Origin: Homalodisca vitripennis
Lineage: Eukaryota > Arthropoda > Insecta > Hemiptera > Cicadellidae
Assembly: GCF_021130785.1 (NCBI RefSeq)
Contig: NC_060207.1
Span: forward strand, 104,345,001-104,409,000
DNA length: 64,000 bases
Direction of reading: 5' to 3'
The notes under the pieces are model-generated. The model was not told where the DNA came from and searched no databases. It saw only the letters and a list, made by a program, of their open reading frames with translations. The position numbers and the translations under genes are program-made. Positions 24,901 to 30,530 of the stretch are shown one piece after another (positions within the stretch are counted from its first letter, which is position 1; every line of letters starts with the position of its first letter).

Positions 24901-27900
24901 TTGTTCTATCCACAACGTTCTCACATTATTCCTTGATAGAAATAGTTCGGAATTTGACCGTAAGATGGAACCACATGATACACTGATCGCTTGCGTCATA
25001 TGGACGTCAAATCACAGAGTGAGGTTGTGAAGCGCCGCGTCTATACAACGTCAAACCATGTCAAAGGGTTTAAAGAATGCTACAAATTGATTGGTCTTAT
25101 TTTGGTAGTAGTCTGTATCGATATCAAGTACACCACAAGCCATTAGAACACATCAAAAACATACCTCCGTGGTGGAGTTATAGCTTTAGCAATGTTATTT
25201 TGTTATTTCAGAGCATCAATAGCACAGATAGGGGAGTTTCTTAGGATGAAAACCGTGGTAGTAGAAGAGGAACCGAACCCTACGAATGAGCAAGAACATC
25301 CGTGTTGTGATCAGTGTGGCAAGGAACTGAACACTCCTGACCTGCAAGCGAACCATGAGATGTTGTGTCCTGGCCCCTCTGATGATAAGAATGGTGGGAC
25401 TTTTTCATGTGAAGTGTGTGGAAAACCTTTTAAAAGAAAAGAACATCTATTCCAACATCGTAAATTACACACAGGTATGTATAACTTACTTATCTACCTT
25501 ACTTACATTAGTTAGTACTTGCAATAGTAAAAACAAGAAATTTCTTAAAAAGTTTGTGGTCTCTTTTGCTTTTCTACACTGTGTTTGTAACTCAAATACC
25601 ATTATATTTAAATTATGTTAATATATAGTTTTTGAAATATAGCTATTAAAATTCTATGAACCTCAGCAAACCCCTTTACGATAGAGTGGTAGTTTTAAAT
25701 TAATTTGTATATGTTTGCCTCCAAAGGTTTAGAAATGACAGCTATTTGATATGTGGTATTTTGTTTAAATCATACTTCGGTTAAAAAAGCTATTAGAATT
25801 TGACATTTGAAAAACGGGAATTGGTTTTTAAGATTTAGAATCAGATTTGACATTTATTGAGAAGTTGAATCCACTCAACTGGAGCAAACAATTTAGTACA
25901 CTCTATCCAATACCATGTCTCTTCTATATTCAAAGCAAATTACATTCCTCATGATAATATACAGGGTATTATTTTAGCTATTTGTACATTTTGTTTTTTT
26001 ATTTTATCATAAATGGTATTTGAACAATTGAAAACTCTTTATTACAATTTTGTTTTCAAGAAGTAAGGTAACGATAAGGCATGGATGACCAGAGTGTGTT
26101 GCTGTTTGTTTCAGGAGAGAGGCCGTATGCTTGTGGAACTTGTGGCAAAGCGTTTAGTCGCAAGGAACATCTAGTTAGGCATGCTGTCTCTCATACGGGG
26201 CAGAAGTCCCACACCTGTGATATGTGTAGTAAGTCATTCTCTCGCAAGGACAACCTACACAAGCACCGGAAAACCCATGGTATCGCAGGACCATATGTAT
26301 GCGAGACCTGTGGCAAGTCTTTTGTAGTAAAGCATTACTATCTGATGCACAAGACCAGCCATAGTTCTCCTGATAGCCCTGATGATCCCTTGCCATACCG
26401 CTGTGATATTTGTTACAAAGGTTAGTTGAATTAGTTATTTTGTGCAGTTGTTATATAAAGCATTTTGTCAGTTCTGATATGGCAATATTAACCCTGGAAG
26501 TAACAAACAAAGCTGAAAGTAGCTGGTATTTCTTACTGCATTGGTGTTGCCCGAAGACAGGCATGTGAATATGAGTTTAAGAGCCAATGAAGTTGAGGCT
26601 TAAAAAGTACATTTATTAATAAACGTTGTTTATTTTCATTTTATGAGATTTTAGTTTCAACTATGTACAACTAATGTTTTATCACATACCATAACTTTAT
26701 GCTTATATTACAATGCTTACAATAAAATAATTCTAAATATTATAACAACTTAGTGAAAAAAGTTGTCCATCTTAGGATTTGAACTAAAGGAGCTAATGCC
26801 TGACAAATGCATTATTTTAATTCATTCATTAGAACTTTAGTTAAAATCATTAGCTAGTTTAAATTAAATAGATAAAGCCTTTTAACCCTTTTAAGATCAG
26901 GCTAAAATTTTATGTGTGCAAATTTTTTTTATTTTGGTCCATGTTTCAAAAACTGTGTAAATGGAAAATGTGTGATTTTCTATGCTGTTGGAAAAATAAT
27001 CATATCTATATAATTATGTATTCAAAAGCTCTGTTAAGGCGTTATTGTTTTACCTATAATATATTCTACTGAAATACATATATGTGCTTATAACCATTGT
27101 TTATAATTTAGTTTTATTATATATGTGAGAGAACTGAATCTGTATTGTATGTTTGTTATAATTTTAATTGGCCTATACTTAAAATAAAATAATTATAATG
27201 TTACTTCAACAAATTATAAATCAATATATATATATAATATACTTGCAATTATTTTTTATATTCAAATTGTTTTCCGTCTTCACTAATACATCTTTGAAGT
27301 CTTTCTGGAATACTGTTACATACTCTATGGCATAGTATGGGATCATTGTCCAAATCATAAAATGCATCATGTATGTAGTCTTTCAGTTCGTCAATAGTAG
27401 GAGGCTTTCGAGAATAAACAGAGTCCTTGACTACTCCCCATAGGAAAAAATCCATTGGTGTGATATCTGGTGAACGTGGGGGCATGTCAATATCTGCCCT
27501 TCGAGTCATAACTTTTCTTTGGAAACGTTTATTTAAATAATCGCGAACGGCAGTGGCGTAATGTGGTGGAGCACCATCGTGTTGAATGTAAAGTTCTTGA
27601 AAGTTTTCTGCAAACGTCATGAGTCCTGGTACCGCGTAATTCTGAAGCATATCCAAATATTTATCTCCTGTCACTGTTCCTTCAAGAACATTATTGTACT
27701 ATTGTTCTGTTCCTTCACAAAAACTATTGTACTACGTCTTGCTGTTATTTTTTTTTCTTCTTTTAACCAACTGTCCAGTGACTTTTGCGCCATCCTGTAT
27801 ATAAATTTTAATGTCTAGAAATGTTATATTTTGTTTTTAAATATAATTTTGTATAAATGTGTCAAATTTAAAGGTATAGTATTTCAAATAAATAATCTAT

Positions 27901-29655
27901 AAATACATAATTCAGTTAGGTATATTTTCTAAAACAAAGTTTTTATCATGATTAGAGGCTAAACCTTTTTAGCATACTTAGAAGACCAAACATACCTGCA
28001 CAAATATGTATTATTACAAAAAATTCTAAAAGTCCGCCGGCAATATATCACTCCGTTGATCTTTTTCATTTAAGTTACAATCTAGATCACACATCTGCAC
28101 ACATCTGGTCCTTCTCATGTAAGTTCCAACTGGCAATAAATCACACGGTTGGGCCTAAAAGTGTTAAAGAGAGATTATTAAACATTACTAATTATATTAC
28201 TCAAATTGTAATATTACAGATTTATATTTTTCCATCTTATCTGTATCTCTCAGTATTAGGTAGTAAATCTTTTATTTTGATATAGTTAACATTTTGACAT
28301 CCCATCTTGAATCCTTTCATTTAGAAATAACCTCTTAAAAAAATAATGACTATAATGTTGAGAATGATTTTGAGCTACTTATTAATTCTGAAAACATTTA
28401 AATCATGGTTCCTTATTTGCTTTTTCTAAAATTATTAAAAATTAACTCTACTATGCATAACTTGTGGAATAAATTTTTCAAATTCAATTTTAGGAATAAT
28501 TTATGAAATGATTATATTTTTATTTATAACTATGGCTTTTGTACCTATTTTTCCCACCCACTGAACATAATGAACGTTAACAGCCAATAACTTCATATCA
28601 TTAATGAAGACAGTTTGAGTCATAATACATATCACAGTTTACTGTAGTTCATTTTAAATCAATAGCATTTTAAAACACTAAGATCTTTTGTACATATGTA
28701 TGAAATATAATTTAATTAATGTAAATGATGAATTTGGTTTTTAATAAGTTGTTTTAATTCTTATGTTTAAAACTTTCAGTCCCAGGTGCCTACGTGACTC
28801 TGCAGTGTAAATACCATTATCATGAATCTTCATGTGGGGTTGAAATTGTTAACTAAATAAGACAAAACAAATGCAGTTTGTGACAATGTTTTCTGTATAA
28901 CAAGATAGTTTTAAATCATTTATCACATTTATATTTGAAAAACTAAGTTGGTTCTAATGTTCTAATATGGTAGATCTATGATGGTGGCCAAAACAATTTC
29001 AACTTAAAGACAATAAAGTATTATTCTTCTATCAACTGTTAGAGTTAGATTTTTATCCATACAGAATACACAAAACTTACTTTGTACATCTTATGCAGCA
29101 GAAAATTTACAGCGCGAAGATTTCCCAACACACAATCATAGACCCTGTGCTACTGACACAAGGATAAAATCAAATATCACAAAATGGAAGGATAGAGTTC
29201 TCTATCACAAGAATAAATCCATGTTCATATGTAGGCTAAAATGAATGTTAATTTAACTTATTAAATAATATTTTGTTTGTAAACCCATATTTAGCACAAT
29301 TTATTATAATTTTACAGTAACAAAAACTAGTATTTAATGGGAGTTTTTTTAACAATAGCTTTTATTACTTGGAATGGTGTTGACAGGTTTCTCGGTGAAG
29401 CAGTACCTGACGACACATAAACTGCGCCATAGGAGCAAGAATGTAATGCCAGTGGACAGCTCGAGTGGTGAACACCCAGATCAGGACATGGAGCAGGATC
29501 CTCTATCTACTGTGAACCCAGCTGCTATCCTGCCACACCACCCCAACAACCCCCCACTCTTCCAGGTGGCTACTGGCACCAACACTACCACTTACCTCAC
29601 TACCGCCGCCACCAATCAGCTTATTGAAAACTATCGCAGACTCCATTCCTCGTGA
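887..29655 (+). CDS. ZAD-C2H2 zinc-finger protein gene, nine coding exons (gene span)
   Basis: Nine exons join with GT/AG borders and consistent phases into 1767 nt, a predicted 588 residues plus stop. Residues about 11-100 form a ZAD (zinc-finger associated domain) with its two Cys pairs at C13/C16 and C59/C62. ZADs dimerise and are typical of arthropod transcription factors. Residues about 100-340 are Thr/Gln/acid-rich and look disordered. Six fingers follow: C342/C345/H358/C362 (a C2HC variant), then canonical C2H2 fingers starting at C376, C404, C432, C460 and C494. A TGERPY linker joins fingers 2 and 3. A 74-residue tail follows H514. The likely role is a nuclear sequence-specific DNA-binding regulator; the target is unknown. 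ATG 887 is the first Met just upstream of the ZAD. I do not assign an orthologue. The exon chain is inferred without transcript data, but unbroken phases and domain continuity make it strong. Confidence 0.9.
1028..2870 (+). other. Intron 1, first part
   Basis: AT-rich intronic sequence without a supported ORF. Small direct repeats occur (for example the CATGGTTTTAGG type near 1618 and 1649). No transposon ends were recognised. Confidence 0.5.
2879..3630. mobile_element. Complete small DNA transposon (MITE-like), copy 2
   Basis: A 752-bp element with perfect 28-bp terminal inverted repeats beginning GGTACTTTGGGATTATACC. It is flanked by an exact 8-bp target duplication, TGTAATTG, at 2871-2878 and 3631-3638. 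The right part matches 1-451. No transposase is encoded; the minus-strand open frame at 3061-3306 runs through palindromic non-coding sequence. An 8-bp duplication fits hAT, and a GG-starting terminus with 8-9 bp also fits Merlin, so the superfamily is undecided. A nested palindrome lies at 3208-3253. Confidence 0.85.
3639..6032 (+). other. Intron 1, last part
   Basis: AT-rich sequence with no supported gene. A TTAA followed by CCCCTAAAG near 4519 resembles a piggyBac-type terminus, but no partner end was found. A GC-rich patch at about 5360-5530 stands out from its surroundings and remains unassigned. Confidence 0.4.
6033..6194 (+). CDS. Coding exon 2: second half of ZAD
   Basis: It encodes residues 48-101, including the second ZAD zinc pair (CNQC, C59 and C62) and the conserved helix region after it (VDKLESFCDF). 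Acceptor TTTTTAG ends at 6032; donor AAG|GTTCGT at 6195; both phase 0. Confidence 0.9.
6195..6961 (+). other. Intron 2, first part
   Basis: AT-rich intron, no ORF or repeat recognised before the microsatellite that marks the 3' end of a minus-strand LINE. Confidence 0.4.
6962..9390 (-). pseudogene. 5'-truncated, frameshifted LINE (Jockey/CR1-like) with ATT microsatellite tail
   Basis: A minus-strand non-LTR retrotransposon remnant. Going 3'-ward on the minus strand: the endonuclease-RT linker at 9225-8779; RT core motifs by eye between about 8700 and 7850 (YRPISV near 8455, FCDLSRAFD near 8250, VPQGSVLGP near 8065, YADD near 7975); the thumb frame at 7836-7600 (KFLGINLDRNLTW); and the C-terminal frame at 7593-7165 ending in FYSLDEFFN. 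The 3' end carries an ATT-type microsatellite (6965-6996 on the + strand). The motif A Asp is still present, but several frameshifts make the copy non-coding. The endonuclease is absent, as expected for 5' truncation. It is intronic and antisense to the host gene. Confidence 0.85.
6965..6996. repeat. Trinucleotide microsatellite at LINE 3' end
   Basis: About ten units of ATA/AAT on the + strand, directly at the 3' terminus of the minus-strand LINE, as expected for a LINE tail. Confidence 0.85.
9391..10161 (+). other. Intron 2, middle part
   Basis: AT-rich, with a short duplicated phrase (GAGTAAGGAACT, twice near 9390-9420). Nothing else recognised. Confidence 0.35.
10166..10814. mobile_element. 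TTAA-bounded piggyBac-like non-autonomous element
   Basis: A 649-bp stretch flanked by TTAA (10162-10165 and 10815-10818). Its ends begin CCCCTTAA and finish TTAAGGGG, so the outer 12 bp including the target site are inverted repeats; beyond that they diverge. On the minus strand about 10430-10330 an acidic Asp-rich stretch (EDSSIDDLVGDFDAD) recalls the acidic N terminus of piggyBac transposases. No catalytic region remains. Short terminal repeats keep the confidence moderate. Confidence 0.5.
11030..11248 (+). CDS. Coding exon 3: linker region
   Basis: It encodes residues 102-174: a basic Pro/Lys stretch (SPPKKKTSPE, possibly a nuclear-localisation signal) followed by a Val/Gln-rich linker. 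Acceptor TTAG ends at 11029; donor GAG|GTGGGT at 11249. Phase 0 at both ends. Confidence 0.8.
11249..11740 (+). other. Intron 3
   Basis: A 492-bp AT-rich intron with nothing recognised inside it. Confidence 0.6.
11741..11911 (+). CDS. Coding exon 4: Thr/Gln-rich linker
   Basis: It encodes residues 175-231, rich in Thr, Ala and Gln, with no domain. Acceptor TTGTAG ends at 11740 and donor GTT|GTGAGT starts at 11912, phase 0. An alternative donor two nucleotides upstream would break the phase to exon 5, so the GTGAGT site is preferred. Confidence 0.78.
11912..12748 (+). other. Intron 4 before the DD41D insertion
   Basis: No gene or repeat recognised. It ends at the TA dinucleotide used as target by the long-TIR transposon. 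Confidence 0.45.
12749..13193 (+). repeat. Left terminal inverted repeat of the DD41D element
   Basis: Nearly identical to the reverse complement of 14674-15120. Homology fades after a phrase ending in TTTTTATTAC near 13193. Confidence 0.92.
13299..14369 (-). CDS. DD41D transposase, intact, 356 aa
   Basis: Cut-and-paste transposase of the IS630-Tc1-mariner superfamily; it binds its TIRs and excises and inserts DNA at TA. N-terminal helix-turn-helix segments (first about residues 3-65, second about 90-125, the latter with SLRKATQQHDM) precede the RNase H-like core. The catalytic triad is D159 (ILFSDEATF), D250 (WFQQDGAPPH) and D292 (SPDLSPIDYFLWG), with 41 residues between the last two. The frame is open upstream to 14474 (391 residues), but the Met at 14369, starting MELSERERITLLMMRGYG, begins where the homologous helix-turn-helix starts, so I chose it. 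No stop or frameshift is seen, so activity is plausible. It is unrelated to the surrounding host gene. Confidence 0.92.
   Translation of the reverse strand: MELSERERITLLMMRGYGDRQRSYREVCNLFNDTFPERNPISVSTISKTIERFEMTGSVRNRPKSGRIQSATDEEHALDVLQTFIEDPHTSLRKATQQHDMHPMSVSKILKINKYKPFKVHLVQQLSEDDYDRRVEFCELVMRKCDDNRDFLTNILFSDEATFFLNGNVNRHNCRYWASENPHWITESHSQQPQKLNVWCGILGNKIVGPFFINGNLNAELYYNMLQNEIIPAIQIASGEYFDNVWFQQDGAPPHYGRQVREYLDLRFPHKWIGRRGEIEWPPRSPDLSPIDYFLWGHLKSNVYRRKPHNLEDLRNRIIEEIALITEEMLGNSVESFYTRLAHCQTVEGTQFEQLL
14674..15120 (-). repeat. Right terminal inverted repeat of the DD41D element
   Basis: Partner of 12749-13193; it ends in ATACACCCTG before the duplicated TA. Confidence 0.92.
15374..15436 (+). 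CDS. Coding exon 5: 63-nt linker exon
   Basis: It encodes residues 232-252 (NHQTMDQGTTTYYVRVPN and onward). Acceptor TTTCAG ends at 15373 and donor GAG|GTAAGA starts at 15437, both strong; phase 0. It is a multiple of three and could be skipped without a frameshift. Confidence 0.78.
15437..15916 (+). other. Intron 5
   Basis: A 480-bp AT-rich intron; an inverted ACATACAAGG/CCTTGTATGT phrase occurs near 15655-15690. No element recognised. Confidence 0.55.
15917..16089 (+). CDS. Coding exon 6: acidic/His linker
   Basis: It encodes residues 253-309 plus two bases of an Arg codon. The donor is CCG|GTAAGA at 16090 (phase 2). The codon is completed by the first base of the next exon at 25212, across a 9.1-kb intron full of mobile elements. 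Confidence 0.82.
16389..17441 (-). mobile_element. Internally deleted piggyBac-like element
   Basis: A 1053-bp element between TTAA sites (16385-16388 and 17442-17445). Its terminal repeats are CCCTTTCC-A/G-CTCG. Near the right end the phrase GTCCGACATACGAGCGGAA occurs twice (ending near 17393 and 17437), a likely transposase-binding subterminal repeat. Only the C-terminal part of a transposase remains inside. Confidence 0.85.
16575..17030 (-). pseudogene. piggyBac transposase C-terminal remnant
   Basis: The minus-strand frame at 16955-16575, extended by eye to about 17030, shows the end of the catalytic domain (KAIFWMLEVGIVNS) followed by a cysteine-rich zinc-binding domain: CAVCSNRKV, then CKTCSKNPGLHPAECSERYH. 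This CxxC...CxxC...C...H arrangement matches the C-terminal domain of piggyBac-family transposases, which contacts the TIRs. The catalytic Asp residues are deleted, so it cannot encode active enzyme. Confidence 0.82.
17446..18211 (+). other. Intron 6 spacer, AT-rich
   Basis: Very AT-rich. The phrase near 17545-17580 (ACATTTACAGTAGACATTGTC) resembles the minus-strand LINE tail at 36540-36565, so a LINE 3' fragment may start here. The evidence is too thin to call. Confidence 0.3.
18212..19370 (+). pseudogene. Dead mariner (DD34D) transposase relic
   Basis: A mariner transposase broken into several frames. The left end (GGGTAGTCTGAAAAGTATCC) resembles a mariner terminus. Readable pieces are the N-terminal domain at 18426-18640 (KLDSVYGDFAP, VKFWAVECKHGRKSL, KVHQMVLNDR), a second helix-turn-helix near 18645-18745, DENWIQSKQW near 18820-18860, and HPPYLPDLAPSDFF near 19140-19185. 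Multiple stops and frameshifts rule out function. The right terminus was not identified. Confidence 0.82.
19436..19640 (-). repeat. Dispersed repeat family R1, minus copy
   Basis: The reverse complement matches 45725-45935 and, less fully, 42620-42800. The shared parts are a GTGGGGCGTAG phrase, the GAAATAAGAATA phrase, a GTGAAAGNAAAACAAACAA phrase and a TATAATATTA end. Non-coding; family unknown to me, possibly the tail of a larger element. Confidence 0.7.
19641..20469 (+). other. Intron 6 spacer
   Basis: AT-rich, no feature recognised. The minus-strand open frame at 20034-20231 has no recognisable content. Confidence 0.35.
20470..20930 (+). repeat. Degenerate tandem repeat
   Basis: Three diverged units share the phrases AGTAGGC(A/T)T(C/T), GGTAAACTCA/GGCAAACTCT, and (A/C)TGGAAATAT..TTAGACCAGAAGT. 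GTAGGC anchors lie at about 20480, 20717 and 20850. Unit length varies by internal indels. No coding content. Confidence 0.55.
21190..22410 (+). pseudogene. LINE fragment (RT core), left of a hAT insertion
   Basis: A + strand RT remnant. Motif A reads LDYLQAFDSISHKIL near 21330-21370, VPQGSCFVPVLFKLYTSD spans about 21558-21615, YADD lies at about 21648, and the thumb reads VKVLGIMLNH near 21890-21925. Further thumb sequence continues in other frames to 22050. Frameshifts include a 23-bp tandem expansion at 21473. The C-terminal remainder resumes after the inserted hAT element at 23802. Confidence 0.75.
21473..21541 (+). repeat. Three tandem 23-bp units
   Basis: Units start at 21473, 21496 and 21519, with a partial one at 21542 (ATCTGCCTCATTAGTTAGTA type). 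Because 23 is not a multiple of three, the array shifts the frame of the LINE it sits in. Confidence 0.85.
22411..23801. mobile_element. hAT-like non-autonomous element inside a LINE
   Basis: A 1391-bp element with ends CAGGGTTTAA(G/A)CTG(A/C)GAT(G/C)AAAATTTTC in inverted orientation. It is flanked by 8-bp duplications CCTCAAAG (22403-22410) and ACTCAAAG (23802-23809), one mismatch. CAGGG termini plus 8-bp duplications fit hAT. No transposase is recognised inside. LINE-like sequence continues on both sides, so the LINE was there first. Confidence 0.8.
23802..23960 (+). pseudogene. LINE C-terminal remnant, right of the hAT insertion
   Basis: The translation includes SFKEKLKEFLNIDNEYSL in one reading, which resembles the short C-terminal tail of LINE ORF2 (FKxxLKxxL...YS). 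It is the likely continuation of the fragment ending at 22410. Confidence 0.5.
24365..25069 (-). mobile_element. TTAA-bounded piggyBac-like non-autonomous element
   Basis: It lies between TTAA at 24361-24364 and 25070-25073. The left end is CCCTTTAAGCATG; the right end read inward is ACCCTTTGACATG, an inverted repeat with a one-base slip. On the minus strand about 24630-24361 an acidic frame (ESGEDDI, DIDHDNVSEHE) resembles the acidic N terminus of piggyBac transposases. No catalytic core is present. Confidence 0.5.
25212..25474 (+). CDS. Coding exon 7: zinc fingers 1 and 2
   Basis: Its first base completes Arg310. It encodes an acidic segment, the atypical C2HC finger 1 (C342, C345, H358, C362) and canonical finger 2 (C376, C379, H392, H396). 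Acceptor TTTCAG ends at 25211; donor ACAG|GTATGT at 25475 (phase 1) cuts inside the TGERPY linker. Confidence 0.92.
25475..26114 (+). other. Intron 7
   Basis: 640 bp, AT-rich, no element recognised. The open frame runs past both splice sites (for example 26081-26114 upstream of exon 8) by chance. Confidence 0.6.
26115..26420 (+). CDS. Coding exon 8: zinc fingers 3 to 5 and half of 6
   Basis: Acceptor TTTCAG ends at 26114; the first two bases complete Gly398 of the linker. It encodes fingers at C404/C407/H420/H424, C432/C435/H448/H452 and C460/C463/H476/H480, then the Cys pair of finger 6 (C494, C497). Donor AAAG|GTTAGT at 26421 splits finger 6 after YKG (phase 1). Confidence 0.93.
27088..27225 (+). 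repeat. 138-bp copy of the gene's 3'UTR end, in intron 8
   Basis: It matches 29857-29994 over 138 bp without gaps and with four mismatches by eye, in the same orientation. It includes the AATAAA-containing phrase. Homology stops abruptly at both ends. It lies immediately before the DD41D relic. Confidence 0.9.
27226..27810 (-). pseudogene. Deleted DD41D-type transposon relic
   Basis: The minus-strand frame 27674-27249 carries the C-terminal catalytic half of a transposase: QHDGAPPHYATAVRDYL, then PPRSPDITPMDFFLWG, with 41 residues between the Asp of QHDG and the Asp of PMD. The same spacing occurs in the intact element at 12.7-15.1 kb, but the sequence is clearly a different family. Upstream (27680-27806) only a short N-terminal piece (SLDSWLK) and a terminus reading inward from TATA as CAGGATGGCGCAAAAGTCAC remain, so the middle, including the first catalytic Asp, is deleted. 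Confidence 0.82.
28168..29386 (+). other. Intron 8, last part
   Basis: AT-rich; no ORF or repeat recognised. Confidence 0.4.
29387..29655 (+). CDS. Coding exon 9: end of finger 6, C-terminal tail, stop
   Basis: Acceptor GACAG ends at 29386; the first two bases complete Gly500. It completes finger 6 (H510, H514). The tail is acidic at first, then Pro/His-rich (PHHPNNPP) and Thr-rich, and ends NYRRLHSS before TGA at 29653-29655. No domain is recognised in the tail. Confidence 0.92.
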
Positions 29656-29994
29656 CCCCCACCGCACTAGACACCCGGCTAATACCAAAGGCTACACGCT
29701 TTATCATTTCCTTACACATCTAATGTGGAAGTTACTTGAACTCTACTAACTTACTAGCATGCACCAACTTAATATTTATATTACCATTTCAATGAGAATT
29801 TAGTTTTATTATGGAGTTTGCAAAACTTGTTCTTATTTATTTTTCTTTTAATTATTTTATAACCATTATTTATAATTTAGTTTTATTATATATGTGAAAG
29901 AACTGAATCTTTATTGTATGTTTGTTATGATTTTAATTGGCCTATACTTAAAATAAAATAATTATAATGTTACTTCAACAAATTATAAATCAAT
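29656..29994 (+). terminator. 3'UTR and probable polyadenylation region
   Basis: AT-rich 3' flank of the zinc-finger gene with AATAAA at 29952-29957, the likely cleavage signal. Its last 138 bp (29857-29994) are duplicated in intron 8. The true cleavage point is not visible. Confidence 0.6.
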
Positions 29995-30526
29995 TTTTTG
30001 CACTTTGAGAATGAACGTTACTACCACCGTATATTCTAAAGATGCTTTATTCATAAATAGTGAAAGTTAAAATTTGAAACTATTTAATTGCAGTTAAATT
30101 AATACAATGTAAAGTATAACACATACAATGAAGCTAGGAAACTGATGAAATGTCAGCAGTAAGTTAGTTAAATCTGATGATGAACTTGGTGAGCAATCGT
30201 ATGTTTTTGAATAGGACATTTCATTTGCTTTTCTGGAGTATAGCAAGTCTAAAATGCATTTGATTTTGAAGTAACATGAAAAATTAAAATTGTTTGTACT
30301 AGTATGTGATGGATATTGCTTCATAAAGTTCAAAACTCAAAAATTTTTACGTACCCGAATATTAGTATTCTAATAGCTTTAATCTTGTCAAATATAGAGT
30401 AAGTTCATGGCAACATTTTAAACCTTTTGCATTGCAGAATAAAATTCAAGCTACAGAACAGTCAACCAACGGACTATGAAACAAGTAGACGATGCAAATG
30501 TTATAACAGGACATTGGAGCAACATC
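29995..30526 (+). other. Intergenic spacer
   Basis: AT-rich, nothing recognised. Confidence 0.4.
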
Positions 30527-30530
30527 TTAA

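Larger units (their letters stand above)
26887..28163. mobile_element. Possible TTAA-bounded composite in intron 8
   Basis: TTAA occurs at 26883-26886 and 28164-28167, with facing ends CCCTTTTAAG and CACTTTTAGG (inverted, imperfect). Near-repeats GGCAATA(T/A)ATCAC lie close to the right end at about 28040 and 28132. The interval holds the 138-bp 3'UTR-like copy and a DD41D relic. The terminal match is weak and could be chance in AT-rich DNA. Confidence 0.3.
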
